This document shows positions 8,734-16,889 of a DNA stretch of 20,043 nt, piece by piece. Source of the stretch: an uncultured Treponema sp. (GTDB lineage Bacteria; Spirochaetota; Spirochaetia; Treponematales; Treponemataceae); contig CAJOPO010000501.1 in assembly GCA_905236315.1 (NCBI GenBank), forward strand, positions 1 through 20,043, written 5' to 3'. Each line of letters begins with the position of its first letter. Positions within the stretch are counted from its first letter, which is position 1. The notes beneath the pieces were generated by a model. That model saw only the letters and a program-made list of their open reading frames with translations. It ran no database searches and had not been told where the DNA came from. Both the position numbers and the translations under genes were made by a program.

Positions 8734-8807
8734 TTTGGAGGGAAGAAAAACCTCTACACGAAAGCGGGTTTTTCTCCGCTAGAAACTTCGTTGCGAGTAC
8801 CTCCAAA
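8734..8807. repeat. Nested inverted repeat
   Basis: Outer arms TTTGGAGG (8734-8741) and CCTCCAAA (8800-8807) enclose AGAAAAACC/GGTTTTTCT (8744-8752 with 8767-8775). A competing stem AGCGG/CCGCT (8763-8767 with 8776-8780) overlaps the inner one. All arms are perfect. Confidence 0.65.
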
Positions 8808-8829
8808 CCTCCCCTCTTTTTCAGCATCG

Positions 8830-8850
8830 TTTAGGGGCTATGCCCCTAAA
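8830..8850. repeat. Perfect 9-bp hairpin
   Basis: TTTAGGGGC and GCCCCTAAA flank a TAT loop. No T-run follows, so this does not look like an intrinsic terminator. It resembles a REP-type palindrome and sits just before the tandem repeats. Confidence 0.7.
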
Positions 8851-8863
8851 AACCCCAATTTTG

Positions 8864-9039
8864 CGGCAATGCGTGATGTGTTGCATTAGGCTACGACAAA
8901 AGAATTACGGCAATGCGAGAGGTGCTGCATTGGGCTACGACAAAAGACTTGCGGCAATGCGTGATGTGCTGCATTAGGCTACGATAAAAGACTTACGGCA
9001 ATGCGAGATGTGCCGCATTGGGCTACGACAAAAGAATTC
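8864..9039. repeat. Four 44-bp tandem repeats in A-B-A-B order
   Basis: Units start at 8864, 8908, 8952 and 8996, each exactly 44 bp and each beginning CGGCAATGCG. Units 1 and 3 share GTGATGTG and GCATTAGGC. Units 2 and 4 share GAGA/GGTG-type middles and GCATTGGGC, so the array reads as an 88-bp duplication of a 44-bp pair. Each unit contains an inverted repeat around AATGC/GCATT, extended to seven perfect bp (CAATGCG/CGCATTG) in unit 4. There are no spacers, so it is not a CRISPR array. Confidence 0.9.
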
Positions 9040-9061
9040 CTATAAGGATTTTTTTATCAAG

Positions 9062-10723
9062 ATGTTATTTTATACATTTATAAAACCGATAAACAAAGAA
9101 ATGAAGTTTATTGTATTTTTGTTTGCTGGTTTTGATAGATGTGATTATGCTTTCTCTCCTGTTTTTTCTGAAAAGTCTGCTTTTGAGCGTTCTTTAGAAT
9201 TTGCTACAAAGTTTGATTCAGAAAATAATGCAGGCATAGTTATTGCCGTAAATCCTGCAACAGAAGAAAAAGTAAAATCCTTAATAAGTATTTATTCAAA
9301 TAATGATGTGCAAATAAATACAGTATGCGCTTCTAAATGGAATGTTCATACACTACTAAAACAAATGGCTTTTTCTTGTGCCTCATGTTCTGCTGACACG
9401 GTTGTATATGCAATGGCAGATAAGCCCTTTTTAGACGCAGAGCTTTCTTCCCAAGTTTTAGAATATCATCAAAAATATTTAGCAGAATATACCTTTGCAG
9501 AAGGTTGGCCTTTAGGCTTTGCCCCAGAGGTAATCGCTTTAGGCACTCTTAATATAATGGCAACTTTAGCAGAAAATGAGCGCAAAGCACAAGGCGAGGC
9601 TTCTGTTGGGGCAAATAGTATATTTAGCATTATGGAAGGGGATTTAAACTCTTTTGAAATTGAGTCTGTTATAGCCCCTAAAGACTTCCGTATGCTACGC
9701 TTTGATTTTTCTTGCTCGTCATTAGAAAAACTAACATCGTGTTCAAGACTTTATTCTTTAGCAAAGGACTCAAATATAGAGCAAAAAGCCTTGCCACTTA
9801 CACAACTGGCATATAAAACAGCAAGTGTGCAAAGAACAGTTCCTGCTTTTTACAATATACAAATTGCAGAAGGCTGTAGTAGTTTAGTTCCCTATAGTCC
9901 ATATAAAAAACTTGTTTTAAAAGACTCTAAATATATGAGCCTTGAAAACTTTAAGAGCATAATTGAGCAGGCAGCAAAACTTTCTGATACAGCAGTCGTA
10001 AGTTTGAGTGCATTTGGAGAGGTTCTTAGTGTGCCTAATATAGTTTCTTATATACAAACTGTGCTAGATTACGCAGGGCTTTCTGTTTTAATAGAAACAG
10101 ACGGACTTTTATTAACAAAAGAAATTGCGCAAAGCATAGCACAGGTGGCAGCAAATGCTTTACCACGTACAAATGGTTATGTTCCTGTAATATGGATAGT
10201 AGATGTAGATGCCTTTAGCCAAGATATGTATGATAAAATACATACTGATTGTGTAATAAATGAAAATAAAACGGCTTTTTCAAAAGCTATAGAAAGTGTA
10301 GAAACGCTTAGTTCTTTATTTGCAGGAAGCACGTATATTCAATTTACTCGTATGACAGAAAATGAAAACGAATTAGAACAATTCTATCGCTTTTGGCATG
10401 AAAAATCTCTTAGTGGCAATATTAATGTTATTATACAAAAATATGATAGTTTCTGTGGACTTTTGCCAGATAAAAAGCCTGCAGATTTATCTCCTTTAGA
10501 ACGCTGCCCTTGCTGGCACTTAAAGCGAGATATATTTATTCTTTTAGATGGCAATGTGCCAATATGTAAAGATTGCTATGCAGAGCCATCTGTAGGCAAT
10601 GTCTTTATGGAAGGTGTAGAAAGTGTATGGAGCAAGGGAACTGCGCTTTTAGAAGAACACCTAAAAAATGTTTATAACGAAAAATGCGGGGGCTGTGATG
10701 AATACTATACCTACAATTTTTAA
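9062..10723 (+). CDS. Spiro-SPASM protein with degenerate radical-SAM region
   Basis: About 553 residues in three parts. Residues about 14-225 resemble a sugar-nucleotidyltransferase fold: FIVFLFAGFDRCDYAFSP, and YAMADKPFLDAELSSQVLEY, which matches ATADNPFLFYEAVRDLIKEY in the SpsF-like domain two genes on. The middle (about 260-430) looks like a radical-SAM barrel, but the CX3CX2C site reads Cys272 with Val276 and Ser279, so a canonical 4Fe-4S/SAM cluster cannot form. The C-terminus is a SPASM-type domain with all six cysteines (482, 484, 502, 505, 542, 545). This matches the spirochaete-restricted 'spiro-SPASM' family as I remember it; its function is unknown. The start at 9062 is the ATG nearest an AAGGA (13 nt away). 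The ATG at 9101 is equally plausible and keeps the fold. An ATG at 9008 lies inside the tandem repeat and is unlikely. It is the first gene of the operon. Confidence 0.8.
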   Translation: MLFYTFIKPINKEMKFIVFLFAGFDRCDYAFSPVFSEKSAFERSLEFATKFDSENNAGIVIAVNPATEEKVKSLISIYSNNDVQINTVCASKWNVHTLLKQMAFSCASCSADTVVYAMADKPFLDAELSSQVLEYHQKYLAEYTFAEGWPLGFAPEVIALGTLNIMATLAENERKAQGEASVGANSIFSIMEGDLNSFEIESVIAPKDFRMLRFDFSCSSLEKLTSCSRLYSLAKDSNIEQKALPLTQLAYKTASVQRTVPAFYNIQIAEGCSSLVPYSPYKKLVLKDSKYMSLENFKSIIEQAAKLSDTAVVSLSAFGEVLSVPNIVSYIQTVLDYAGLSVLIETDGLLLTKEIAQSIAQVAANALPRTNGYVPVIWIVDVDAFSQDMYDKIHTDCVINENKTAFSKAIESVETLSSLFAGSTYIQFTRMTENENELEQFYRFWHEKSLSGNINVIIQKYDSFCGLLPDKKPADLSPLERCPCWHLKRDIFILLDGNVPICKDCYAEPSVGNVFMEGVESVWSKGTALLEEHLKNVYNEKCGGCDEYYTYNF

Positions 10724-11657
10724 TCAAAGGCAGATAAATTATTCTGCTATTGGGGGTACAGAAAATGTAAAAAGAGTCCTTACCCCCGTAACCTGTCTTG
10801 TATTAAACAGAAGTGGTGGCACTTACCGTAGCCTCATATTTGATAATTTATTAAGGCATGGCTTTGAAAGCATAATTATGGTATGCCCTAGCAGTGCACG
10901 AAATAGCATTGACGAAGTTTCTCGCCTATATCCTACTGTAAAGTTTTTAATAGCCTTAGAAGAAGTAACTATAGGCGATATGTTAAATATGGGTATGGCT
11001 GCTGCTACAGGAAAGCATGTGCTTGTTTTGCAAGATGATATGTGTACGGAGTCTATTTTGTTTACATCTACCCTTGCAAAAAAACTTATTGACCTTAATC
11101 AATTTTGCATTTGCCCTAAGTTAATTTCCTCTTCGTATCAAAGTGTGCCTGTTCATTTTATGCCCGAAGTAACAAAATCCATTTTTAAAGTAGAACCTTC
11201 GGTGTTACCTTCTGATAATACAGATACTTTTTATGCAGCAGATTGGGCAGGCCTTTATGATAGAGAAAGGTTTATTCAGTTGGGAGGAGTAGATTATACT
11301 ATAGAGTCTCCTTACTGGCAAAAAGCAGATTTGTTTTTTAGAGCATGGCTTTGGGGAGAGAAAACTACAATAGATACTTCTATCTGCCTTACATATTCAG
11401 GTGATTTGATAGAAGAAAATCAAACTGTAGATTATTCTTATTTGCGTTTTTATTTGAAAAATTTACTTCCTGTATATAAAAATGACCATGCAGAAATACC
11501 TTTATTTTCTTTCTTTGTGTTTAATAGTCGTTCTTCCTGTCCTTTAGGAGAAACTATAGCACTATTTAAAGATGCTAGAAGGTGGACTTCAGAAAATAAA
11601 TATCGCTTTAAGTGTGATGCTGTAGGTCTTGTGCAGAACTGGGGAAAAGAAAAATGA
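10698..11657 (+). CDS. Glycosyltransferase family 2-like protein
   Basis: About 319 residues, soluble, with no signal peptide or membrane helix. The N-terminal half has a GT-A nucleotide-sugar fold pattern: VTCLVLNRSGGTYRSLIFDN, then an extended strand IIMVCPSSA. MGMAAATGKHVLVLQDDM follows, where QDD113-114 stands for the usual DxD metal site. The C-terminal half keeps the acceptor-side pattern ADWAGLYDRERFIQLGGVD and KADLFFRAWLWG, like the GG-x-D and ED-x(2)-R elements of GT2 enzymes. It probably transfers an activated sugar in the cytoplasm; donor and acceptor are unknown. The ATG at 10698 follows a GGGGG stretch and overlaps the spiro-SPASM gene by 26 nt. An in-frame ATG at 10668 would add ten residues. 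The next gene overlaps by ATGA, so coupling is likely. Confidence 0.75.
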   Translation: MNTIPTIFNQRQINYSAIGGTENVKRVLTPVTCLVLNRSGGTYRSLIFDNLLRHGFESIIMVCPSSARNSIDEVSRLYPTVKFLIALEEVTIGDMLNMGMAAATGKHVLVLQDDMCTESILFTSTLAKKLIDLNQFCICPKLISSSYQSVPVHFMPEVTKSIFKVEPSVLPSDNTDTFYAADWAGLYDRERFIQLGGVDYTIESPYWQKADLFFRAWLWGEKTTIDTSICLTYSGDLIEENQTVDYSYLRFYLKNLLPVYKNDHAEIPLFSFFVFNSRSSCPLGETIALFKDARRWTSENKYRFKCDAVGLVQNWGKEK

Positions 11658-14143
11658 ACTTATTATTAAAGAAAAGAACTGTTCTTATTGTTCAATGTAG
11701 ACTTTCTTCTACAAGATTACCGCGCAAAGCCTTATTGCCTTTAGGTGATAAATGTGTGCTAGAGTGGGTTCTTAGAGCAATGAAAAAAGTTCCTGCTGAT
11801 AAGTATTACCTTGCAACAGATACAGAAAGTGCCCCTGAATTAGAAGGAATTGCAAAAAAATGTGGATGGCATTTATTTGCAGGCTCTAAAGAAGACGTTT
11901 TAGACCGTTTTTGTGGCGTTATAAAAGAATCTAAAGCAAAACTAGTTGTTAGAGCAACGGCAGATAATCCTTTTTTGTTTTATGAAGCGGTTAGAGATTT
12001 AATAAAAGAATATTACTCTCATCATAAAGAAGAAAGCAATATAGATTACATTACTTATACAGGCTTGCCACACGGGAGCGGAGTAGAGATGTTTGATGCA
12101 GAATCTTTACTGCGTGCTGCTAGTATGACTAATGACCCCTATGACCATGAACACGTAGGGCCTGCTCTTTATAATCATAAAGAATCCTTTAGAAGCCTTT
12201 TTATAAAGGCTCCTGCTGAATATAATTATTCTAAACTACGCACTACTATAGATACTCCTTCTGATTATAGAAGAGCTTGTGCCTTAGTTTATGCTATTTC
12301 TGGTAATAATGCCACAAAAGATCCTTATACATATAATCAGATATTAGAAGGCTTAAAAAATCCTTCTGTATGTAATCCAGTTTTATTTGTTCCGAGTGTG
12401 CAAAAGGGTAGGGGAACGGGTCATTTATATAGGTGCTTAGAACTTGCTATAAAAACAGGCGGAGATGTATATATTCCAGATGATTTTTCTTTAGAAGAAT
12501 GTAATGATATATTAGAAAGATTTAAAAAAGAAGGACTTCAAGATTTTCAAATAACAAATACTCTAGAATATGCAGAACAGTATAAGTGTGCAATAACTGA
12601 TTTATTTGCAGCCGATGAAGATTTTGCTACCTCACTTTCAAAAAAATGCCCTGTTATAGCCTTAGATGAAGGCGGGGAAAATACACAGTGGGCAGACTAT
12701 CTGCTAGATATAATACCCTCTGTTGATATAGAAAGAAAGGCTAATAAAGTTTCTCCCGGTTTTATAAGCCTTCCAGAAAAAAGACGCAATATTAGTGAAC
12801 GCCCTTCTAGGCTTCATACCGCCCTTGTAGTTCTTGGTGGGGAGGACCCTGCTTCTTTGGGATTTCCTTCTGCCTGTGCTTTAGCGTCTTCGGGCATGTA
12901 TGTAACTTTAATTTCTACAAGGACGGATTTAGAAAATGATATTCCCAATGAATTAAAGTCATATATAAAGATTACAGGACCAATAAATAATCTTCGTGAA
13001 CATTTAGTAAACTATGATTTAGTTGTTACCCACTATGGCTTTACCGCTTTTGAAGCTGCAGCCTGTGGTTGTGCTGTTATATTGCTTGCAACAACTCCTT
13101 TGCATGAAAAACTCGCTAATACCTATGGCTATAAGGTCTTAAAAGCAGAAGAAATAAATGCAGATAGGTTTAAATATCTTTTAAGTTCTCCAGAAAGTCT
13201 GTATGCAAAAGAAGAAAACATTCAGCACTCTAGCTTGTCAGACTTTATTAAAGACCTTGCACTAGGAGAACGCCTTAGTTGCCCTATATGTCAAACATTC
13301 CCAGAAAAAAGCGACATTGTTGTTGCTCGCACAGAAGAACGTACATTTAGAAGATGTGCAAAATGCGGTATGCTATATATGTCTTGGACAATGTATTCTA
13401 ATCCCACTTCTTATGACCATGCATATTTTTATGAAGATTATCAAAAGCAATATGGTAAGACTTATGAAGAGGATATGGCTCAAATAAAGGCACAAGGTGT
13501 GCGCCGCCTTAGCAATATAGAAGTGCTGTACCGCAAAGGTCATAATGTTGGTTCCCCTAGCATTTTAGATATAGGCTGTGCCTTGGGAGCGTTTTTAGAC
13601 GTTGCAAATCATTCAGGCTGGCAAGTGTACGGCATAGATATTTCTATGGATGCTGTTGAATATGTAAAAAATAAAATGAAGTTTCCTGCAATGCAAGCAG
13701 AGTTCCCTAAAACAAATATACGTTCAGAGTTTGGTGTAGATAAATTTGATGCCGTTACAATGTGGTATGTTATAGAACATTTTAAAGATTTAGATAGCGT
13801 ACTTTCTGCTGTAGGGGAACTTGTAAAAGTTGGAGGCGTGTTTGCATTTAGTACCCCCTCTGCTTCTGGGGTGAGCGGTAAATATAATACGCAAACTTTT
13901 TTTGAACAAAGTCCCGCTGACCATTATTCTTTATGGGAGTCAAAAAGGGCTGCAAGCATATTAAAAAAATATGGCTTTAAGGTGGAACGTATTGTTTCTA
14001 CAGGTATTCACCCAGAACGCTTTCCTAGTGCTAGAAAAAATAACTGGGAAGAAAAAGATTTTCAGTTTAAGGCTTTGCGCACTGTTAGCAAAGTGTTTAA
14101 TTTGGGGGATACTTTTGAAGTCTATTGTAAAAAGGTTAAATAA
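11654..14143 (+). CDS. SpsF-like cytidylyltransferase / SpsG-like / methyltransferase fusion
   Basis: An 829-residue three-part protein. Residues 8-220 match SpsF/NeuA-type CMP-sugar synthetases: VQCRLSSTRLPRKALLPL, RATADNPFL at about 100, GSGVEMF at about 141, DHEHVGPALYNH and TTIDTPSDYRRA. Residues 240-530 match PseG/SpsG: GRGTGHLYRCLELA at about 252 (the GxGHxxRC loop) and HYGFTAFEAAACGCAV at about 460. Residues 543-573 form a zinc ribbon (CPIC and CAKC). About 635-770 form a class I SAM methyltransferase (LDIGCALGAF near 638, YGIDIS near 659, WYVIEHF near 704). It probably makes and modifies a CMP-activated, nonulosonate-like sugar in the cytoplasm; the exact sugar is inference. SpsF and SpsG are usually separate proteins, so the fusion is notable. 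It overlaps the glycosyltransferase by ATGA and is 2 nt from the ATP-grasp gene. Confidence 0.85.
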   Translation: MNLLLKKRTVLIVQCRLSSTRLPRKALLPLGDKCVLEWVLRAMKKVPADKYYLATDTESAPELEGIAKKCGWHLFAGSKEDVLDRFCGVIKESKAKLVVRATADNPFLFYEAVRDLIKEYYSHHKEESNIDYITYTGLPHGSGVEMFDAESLLRAASMTNDPYDHEHVGPALYNHKESFRSLFIKAPAEYNYSKLRTTIDTPSDYRRACALVYAISGNNATKDPYTYNQILEGLKNPSVCNPVLFVPSVQKGRGTGHLYRCLELAIKTGGDVYIPDDFSLEECNDILERFKKEGLQDFQITNTLEYAEQYKCAITDLFAADEDFATSLSKKCPVIALDEGGENTQWADYLLDIIPSVDIERKANKVSPGFISLPEKRRNISERPSRLHTALVVLGGEDPASLGFPSACALASSGMYVTLISTRTDLENDIPNELKSYIKITGPINNLREHLVNYDLVVTHYGFTAFEAAACGCAVILLATTPLHEKLANTYGYKVLKAEEINADRFKYLLSSPESLYAKEENIQHSSLSDFIKDLALGERLSCPICQTFPEKSDIVVARTEERTFRRCAKCGMLYMSWTMYSNPTSYDHAYFYEDYQKQYGKTYEEDMAQIKAQGVRRLSNIEVLYRKGHNVGSPSILDIGCALGAFLDVANHSGWQVYGIDISMDAVEYVKNKMKFPAMQAEFPKTNIRSEFGVDKFDAVTMWYVIEHFKDLDSVLSAVGELVKVGGVFAFSTPSASGVSGKYNTQTFFEQSPADHYSLWESKRAASILKKYGFKVERIVSTGIHPERFPSARKNNWEEKDFQFKALRTVSKVFNLGDTFEVYCKKVK

Positions 14144-14145
14144 CT

Positions 14146-15789
14146 ATGGAAGATAAATATATATTAATTCTTGGTGCGGGGCTTATGCAAAAGCCTGCTA
14201 TAGAAGCGGCACGAGAACTAGGACTAAAAACTCTTGTTGTAGACGCAAATCCTGCTGCTGTGTGTGTTCCTTTTACAGACCGCTTTGAGCCTATAGACTT
14301 AAAAGATACAGAAAAACTGACTAAATTGGCACAGTCCTTTGGAAAAAATCTTGTGGGAGTGTTTACTGCAGGAACAGATTTTTCTACATCTGTGTCTTAT
14401 ATTGCAGAAAAGTGTGGTTTACCTGCACATTCATATCAAGCGGCATTGAACGCAAGTAATAAGATTTTAATGAGAGAATGTTTTAAAAAAGCAGGTGTTG
14501 GCTCTCCAAACTTTTTACAGTTAGACCGCTCTCAAATCGCTTCTTTTTTGCAGCCTAAAACTTTTAATACTCTAAAGTTCCCCTTAGTTGTAAAACCTGT
14601 AGATAATATGGGGGCTAGAGGCTGCCGTCTTATTAGAAATGCTGATGAGTTTTTGCCTTCTGTAGAGGACGCTGTGCGTAATTCGCGCAGTGGTAGGGCT
14701 ATATTAGAAGACTACATGGAAGGTCCTGAGTTTTCTATAGACGCTATTGTTTATAATAATACATTTACTATTACAGGTTTTGCAGACCGCCATATATACT
14801 ATCCCCCATATTTTATAGAAATGGGGCACACTATGCCAACTGTTATTGACAAACAAAAGCGTATGGAACTTATAGCTACTTTTGCAAAGGGGGCTAAGGC
14901 TTTAGGCTTAAGTTGTGGCGTGGCTAAGGCTGATATAAAATATACTGCAAATGGACCTATGATAGGAGAGATTGCTGGTAGACTTTCTGGTGGTTATATG
15001 TCTGGTTGGACATATCCTTATTCTTCTACAGTGCATTTAACAAAAGAAGCTATGTTAGTAGCATGTGGCTTGCCTCCAGAGGAACTTTTGCAAAAGCGTT
15101 ACCCCTTGCCCATAAAAGACGTGCCTTTTCCAATTTACGAAATACCTTCGCTTCGTACAGCGGCAGAAAGAGCATGGATTTCTATACCAGGCAGAATAAA
15201 AGAAATCATAGGCGGGGATTATATGCAGCATAGTCCCTTTGTAAAAGATGTTTTGTTCCGTAGCCGTAGTGGCGATAAAGTTGTTTTCCCACGCAATAAT
15301 GTAGAAAAATGTGGTAATTGCATTGCTGTATCAAATCATTATGACTTGGCAGTAGATGCGGCTGAATATGCTATATCTCAGCTTTTATTGCGCTTAGAGT
15401 CTCATAATCCAGAAACAGAGGCTTTTTTAGCGGGAAAACGCAAAAAAGACGAAGACGCATTTCCTCCTTATGCTTTTACGCTAAGGGCTTCAGAAATTCA
15501 ACTCTTAAAAAGACATGCAAGAAGTTTTCCTATAATACCAGAAAACAAAAAAGTTTCAGAGTTTTTACCTAAAGAATTAGAACGTACTGCAAATAGAGTA
15601 AAAGATTGGAATCATAGAACAATGAAACAGTCTTTATTTTTATTTGATTTATATATTCCACATCATCCTGCTATTAAGATGCAAGATTTTTGGGATGCAT
15701 TAATAATAGGTGGCTTACAGGGAATAGTTTATGTTTCTGATTGTGCCAAAAATTCCGAAAATAAAAACAAAGGATTATTAAAAAAATGA
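14146..15789 (+). CDS. ATP-grasp family ligase
   Basis: A 547-residue cytosolic enzyme of the ATP-grasp superfamily, which joins a carboxylate to an amine or similar group through an acyl-phosphate. Seen in order: a pre-ATP-grasp Rossmann-like start (ILILGAGLMQKPAIEAARELG); NASNKILMRECFKKAGV near 102; FPLVVKPVDNMGARG with the ATP lysine at about 150; ILEDYMEGPEFSIDAIV near 186; and GEIAGRLSGGYMSG near 274. In the last motif the magnesium-ligand Asn of the E-x-N-x-R pattern is Ala277, a variant that also occurs in some other ATP-grasp groups. A tail from about residue 420 (about 125 residues) has no family I recognise. With sugar-activating genes upstream, adding an amino acid or acyl group to the sugar is a fair guess. 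It overlaps the amidase gene by ATGA. Confidence 0.85.
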   Translation: MEDKYILILGAGLMQKPAIEAARELGLKTLVVDANPAAVCVPFTDRFEPIDLKDTEKLTKLAQSFGKNLVGVFTAGTDFSTSVSYIAEKCGLPAHSYQAALNASNKILMRECFKKAGVGSPNFLQLDRSQIASFLQPKTFNTLKFPLVVKPVDNMGARGCRLIRNADEFLPSVEDAVRNSRSGRAILEDYMEGPEFSIDAIVYNNTFTITGFADRHIYYPPYFIEMGHTMPTVIDKQKRMELIATFAKGAKALGLSCGVAKADIKYTANGPMIGEIAGRLSGGYMSGWTYPYSSTVHLTKEAMLVACGLPPEELLQKRYPLPIKDVPFPIYEIPSLRTAAERAWISIPGRIKEIIGGDYMQHSPFVKDVLFRSRSGDKVVFPRNNVEKCGNCIAVSNHYDLAVDAAEYAISQLLLRLESHNPETEAFLAGKRKKDEDAFPPYAFTLRASEIQLLKRHARSFPIIPENKKVSEFLPKELERTANRVKDWNHRTMKQSLFLFDLYIPHHPAIKMQDFWDALIIGGLQGIVYVSDCAKNSENKNKGLLKK

Positions 15790-16889
15790 ATAAAAAGCTA
15801 ATTCTTGCTATACTTTTAGCAATCACAAGCTTAATGCCTCTTTTTTCTGCGGAAAAAACTATAAATCTAACGGAAAGAGCTATTAGTTCTGCCATAACTT
15901 TATATTGGGACCCGCTATCAGGAAGTGGCACCCTAGAAAAAAACAACAGGCAGATTTCTTTTAGAGTAGGGGATGATTTTGTATTGCAAGATAAAGGTGT
16001 TATACTGCAAGAAAAGGCTCCGTTCATAGAAAATAATAAACTTGTAGCAACAGTTTCTTTTATAAATAGTGTTGAGCAATACTTAAAGATAGAAAAAGCT
16101 AATTCTGCAAAAACAAATGAAAGTGCAAAGAATAGTTCTAAACAAAGCGTAACTACTCCTCAAGATAAAGCAACAGGCTATAGGGTGGGAGCCATATTAA
16201 TAGACCCAGGTCACGGCGGAAAAGACCCTGGAGCTAGTGCAACTCACGTTATAGATGGAAAAAAGGTATCTGTAGTAGAAAAAGATATAAATCTTTCTGT
16301 GGGATTAAAACTTTATGATTATCTAAAGAAAGCGTATCCAGATAAAAGCATACTTATGACGCGCAAAACAGATGTCTATGTTTCTCTTGAAAAGCGTACA
16401 GAGATAGCTAATTCTGTTAAGTTAAAAGAAAACGAAGCTATCTTATACATTTCTATTCATGTTAACGCTAGCTTAGATAAAAATGCTTCTGGCTATGAGG
16501 CTTGGTATCTTTCTCCAGGATATACTAGGCAGGTTATAGATTCCTCTGATTATGACGATAAAGACCTTGCTTCTATTATGAATATAATAACGCAGGAAGA
16601 ATACTTAAACGAATCCATTTTAATTGCCAAATTTGTTATGGACGGCATAGAAGCGCAAGTGGGTTCATTAAGTAATAAGCGAGGAATAAAAGCAGAAGAA
16701 TGGTATGTAGTTCGCAATGCAAAAATGCCTAGTGTGCTTGTAGAAACAGGTTTTTTAACTAATGAAGAAGAGGCTAGACTTTTATCTGATGATTCCTACT
16801 TGCAGAAATTATCGCTTGGAATATATAATGGGCTTCAGTCATTTATAACTCATTTTGAAATGACGGGAGGATTTACAGGAGCACAATGA
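15786..16889 (+). CDS. N-acetylmuramoyl-L-alanine amidase (Amidase_3)
   Basis: Zinc-dependent periplasmic peptidoglycan amidase that cuts between MurNAc and L-Ala of the stem peptide, AmiA/B/C type. The 367 residues begin with a signal peptide (KK, hydrophobic core, cut near SLMPLFSA). An N-terminal region of about 100 residues follows, perhaps a wall-targeting domain, then a Lys/Ser/Asn linker (about 105-130). The catalytic domain has IDPGHGGKDPGA (His143), VVEKDINLS (Glu165), SIHVNAS (His225) and VLVETGFLTN (Glu320), so all zinc ligands and the catalytic Glu are intact. Its role could be daughter-cell separation or opening the wall for flagellar assembly. It overlaps both neighbours by ATGA and is followed by a GerMN protein. 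Confidence 0.93.
   Translation: MNKKLILAILLAITSLMPLFSAEKTINLTERAISSAITLYWDPLSGSGTLEKNNRQISFRVGDDFVLQDKGVILQEKAPFIENNKLVATVSFINSVEQYLKIEKANSAKTNESAKNSSKQSVTTPQDKATGYRVGAILIDPGHGGKDPGASATHVIDGKKVSVVEKDINLSVGLKLYDYLKKAYPDKSILMTRKTDVYVSLEKRTEIANSVKLKENEAILYISIHVNASLDKNASGYEAWYLSPGYTRQVIDSSDYDDKDLASIMNIITQEEYLNESILIAKFVMDGIEAQVGSLSNKRGIKAEEWYVVRNAKMPSVLVETGFLTNEEEARLLSDDSYLQKLSLGIYNGLQSFITHFEMTGGFTGAQ

Larger units (their letters stand above)
8681..9061. other. Gene-free, repeat-rich intergenic region
   Basis: This divergent spacer separates the minus-strand half from the plus-strand operon. It consists almost wholly of inverted repeats (8706-8850) and a tandem array (8864-9039). The open frames crossing it on both strands (for example 8638-8889) translate the repeats and have no ribosome binding site or recognisable domain. 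No convincing promoter for the downstream operon was found. TTTATAAAA near 9076-9084 is only a weak -10 candidate. Confidence 0.7.

Noticed and set aside
8638..8889. 83-residue plus-strand open frame across the spacer
   Set aside because: It translates the palindromic repeats, has no ribosome binding site, overlaps the promoter of the minus-strand gene, and shows no domain.
8864..9039. CRISPR-like array
   Set aside because: The 44-bp units are directly adjacent with no unique spacers, and no cas genes are present.
9008..9061. Upstream ATG extending the spiro-SPASM protein by 18 residues
   Set aside because: The codon lies inside the fourth tandem repeat unit, lacks a Shine-Dalgarno sequence, and the extension is not part of the fold.
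15674..16027. 117-residue minus-strand open frame
   Set aside because: It is antisense to the ATP-grasp/amidase junction, without ribosome site or recognisable domain.
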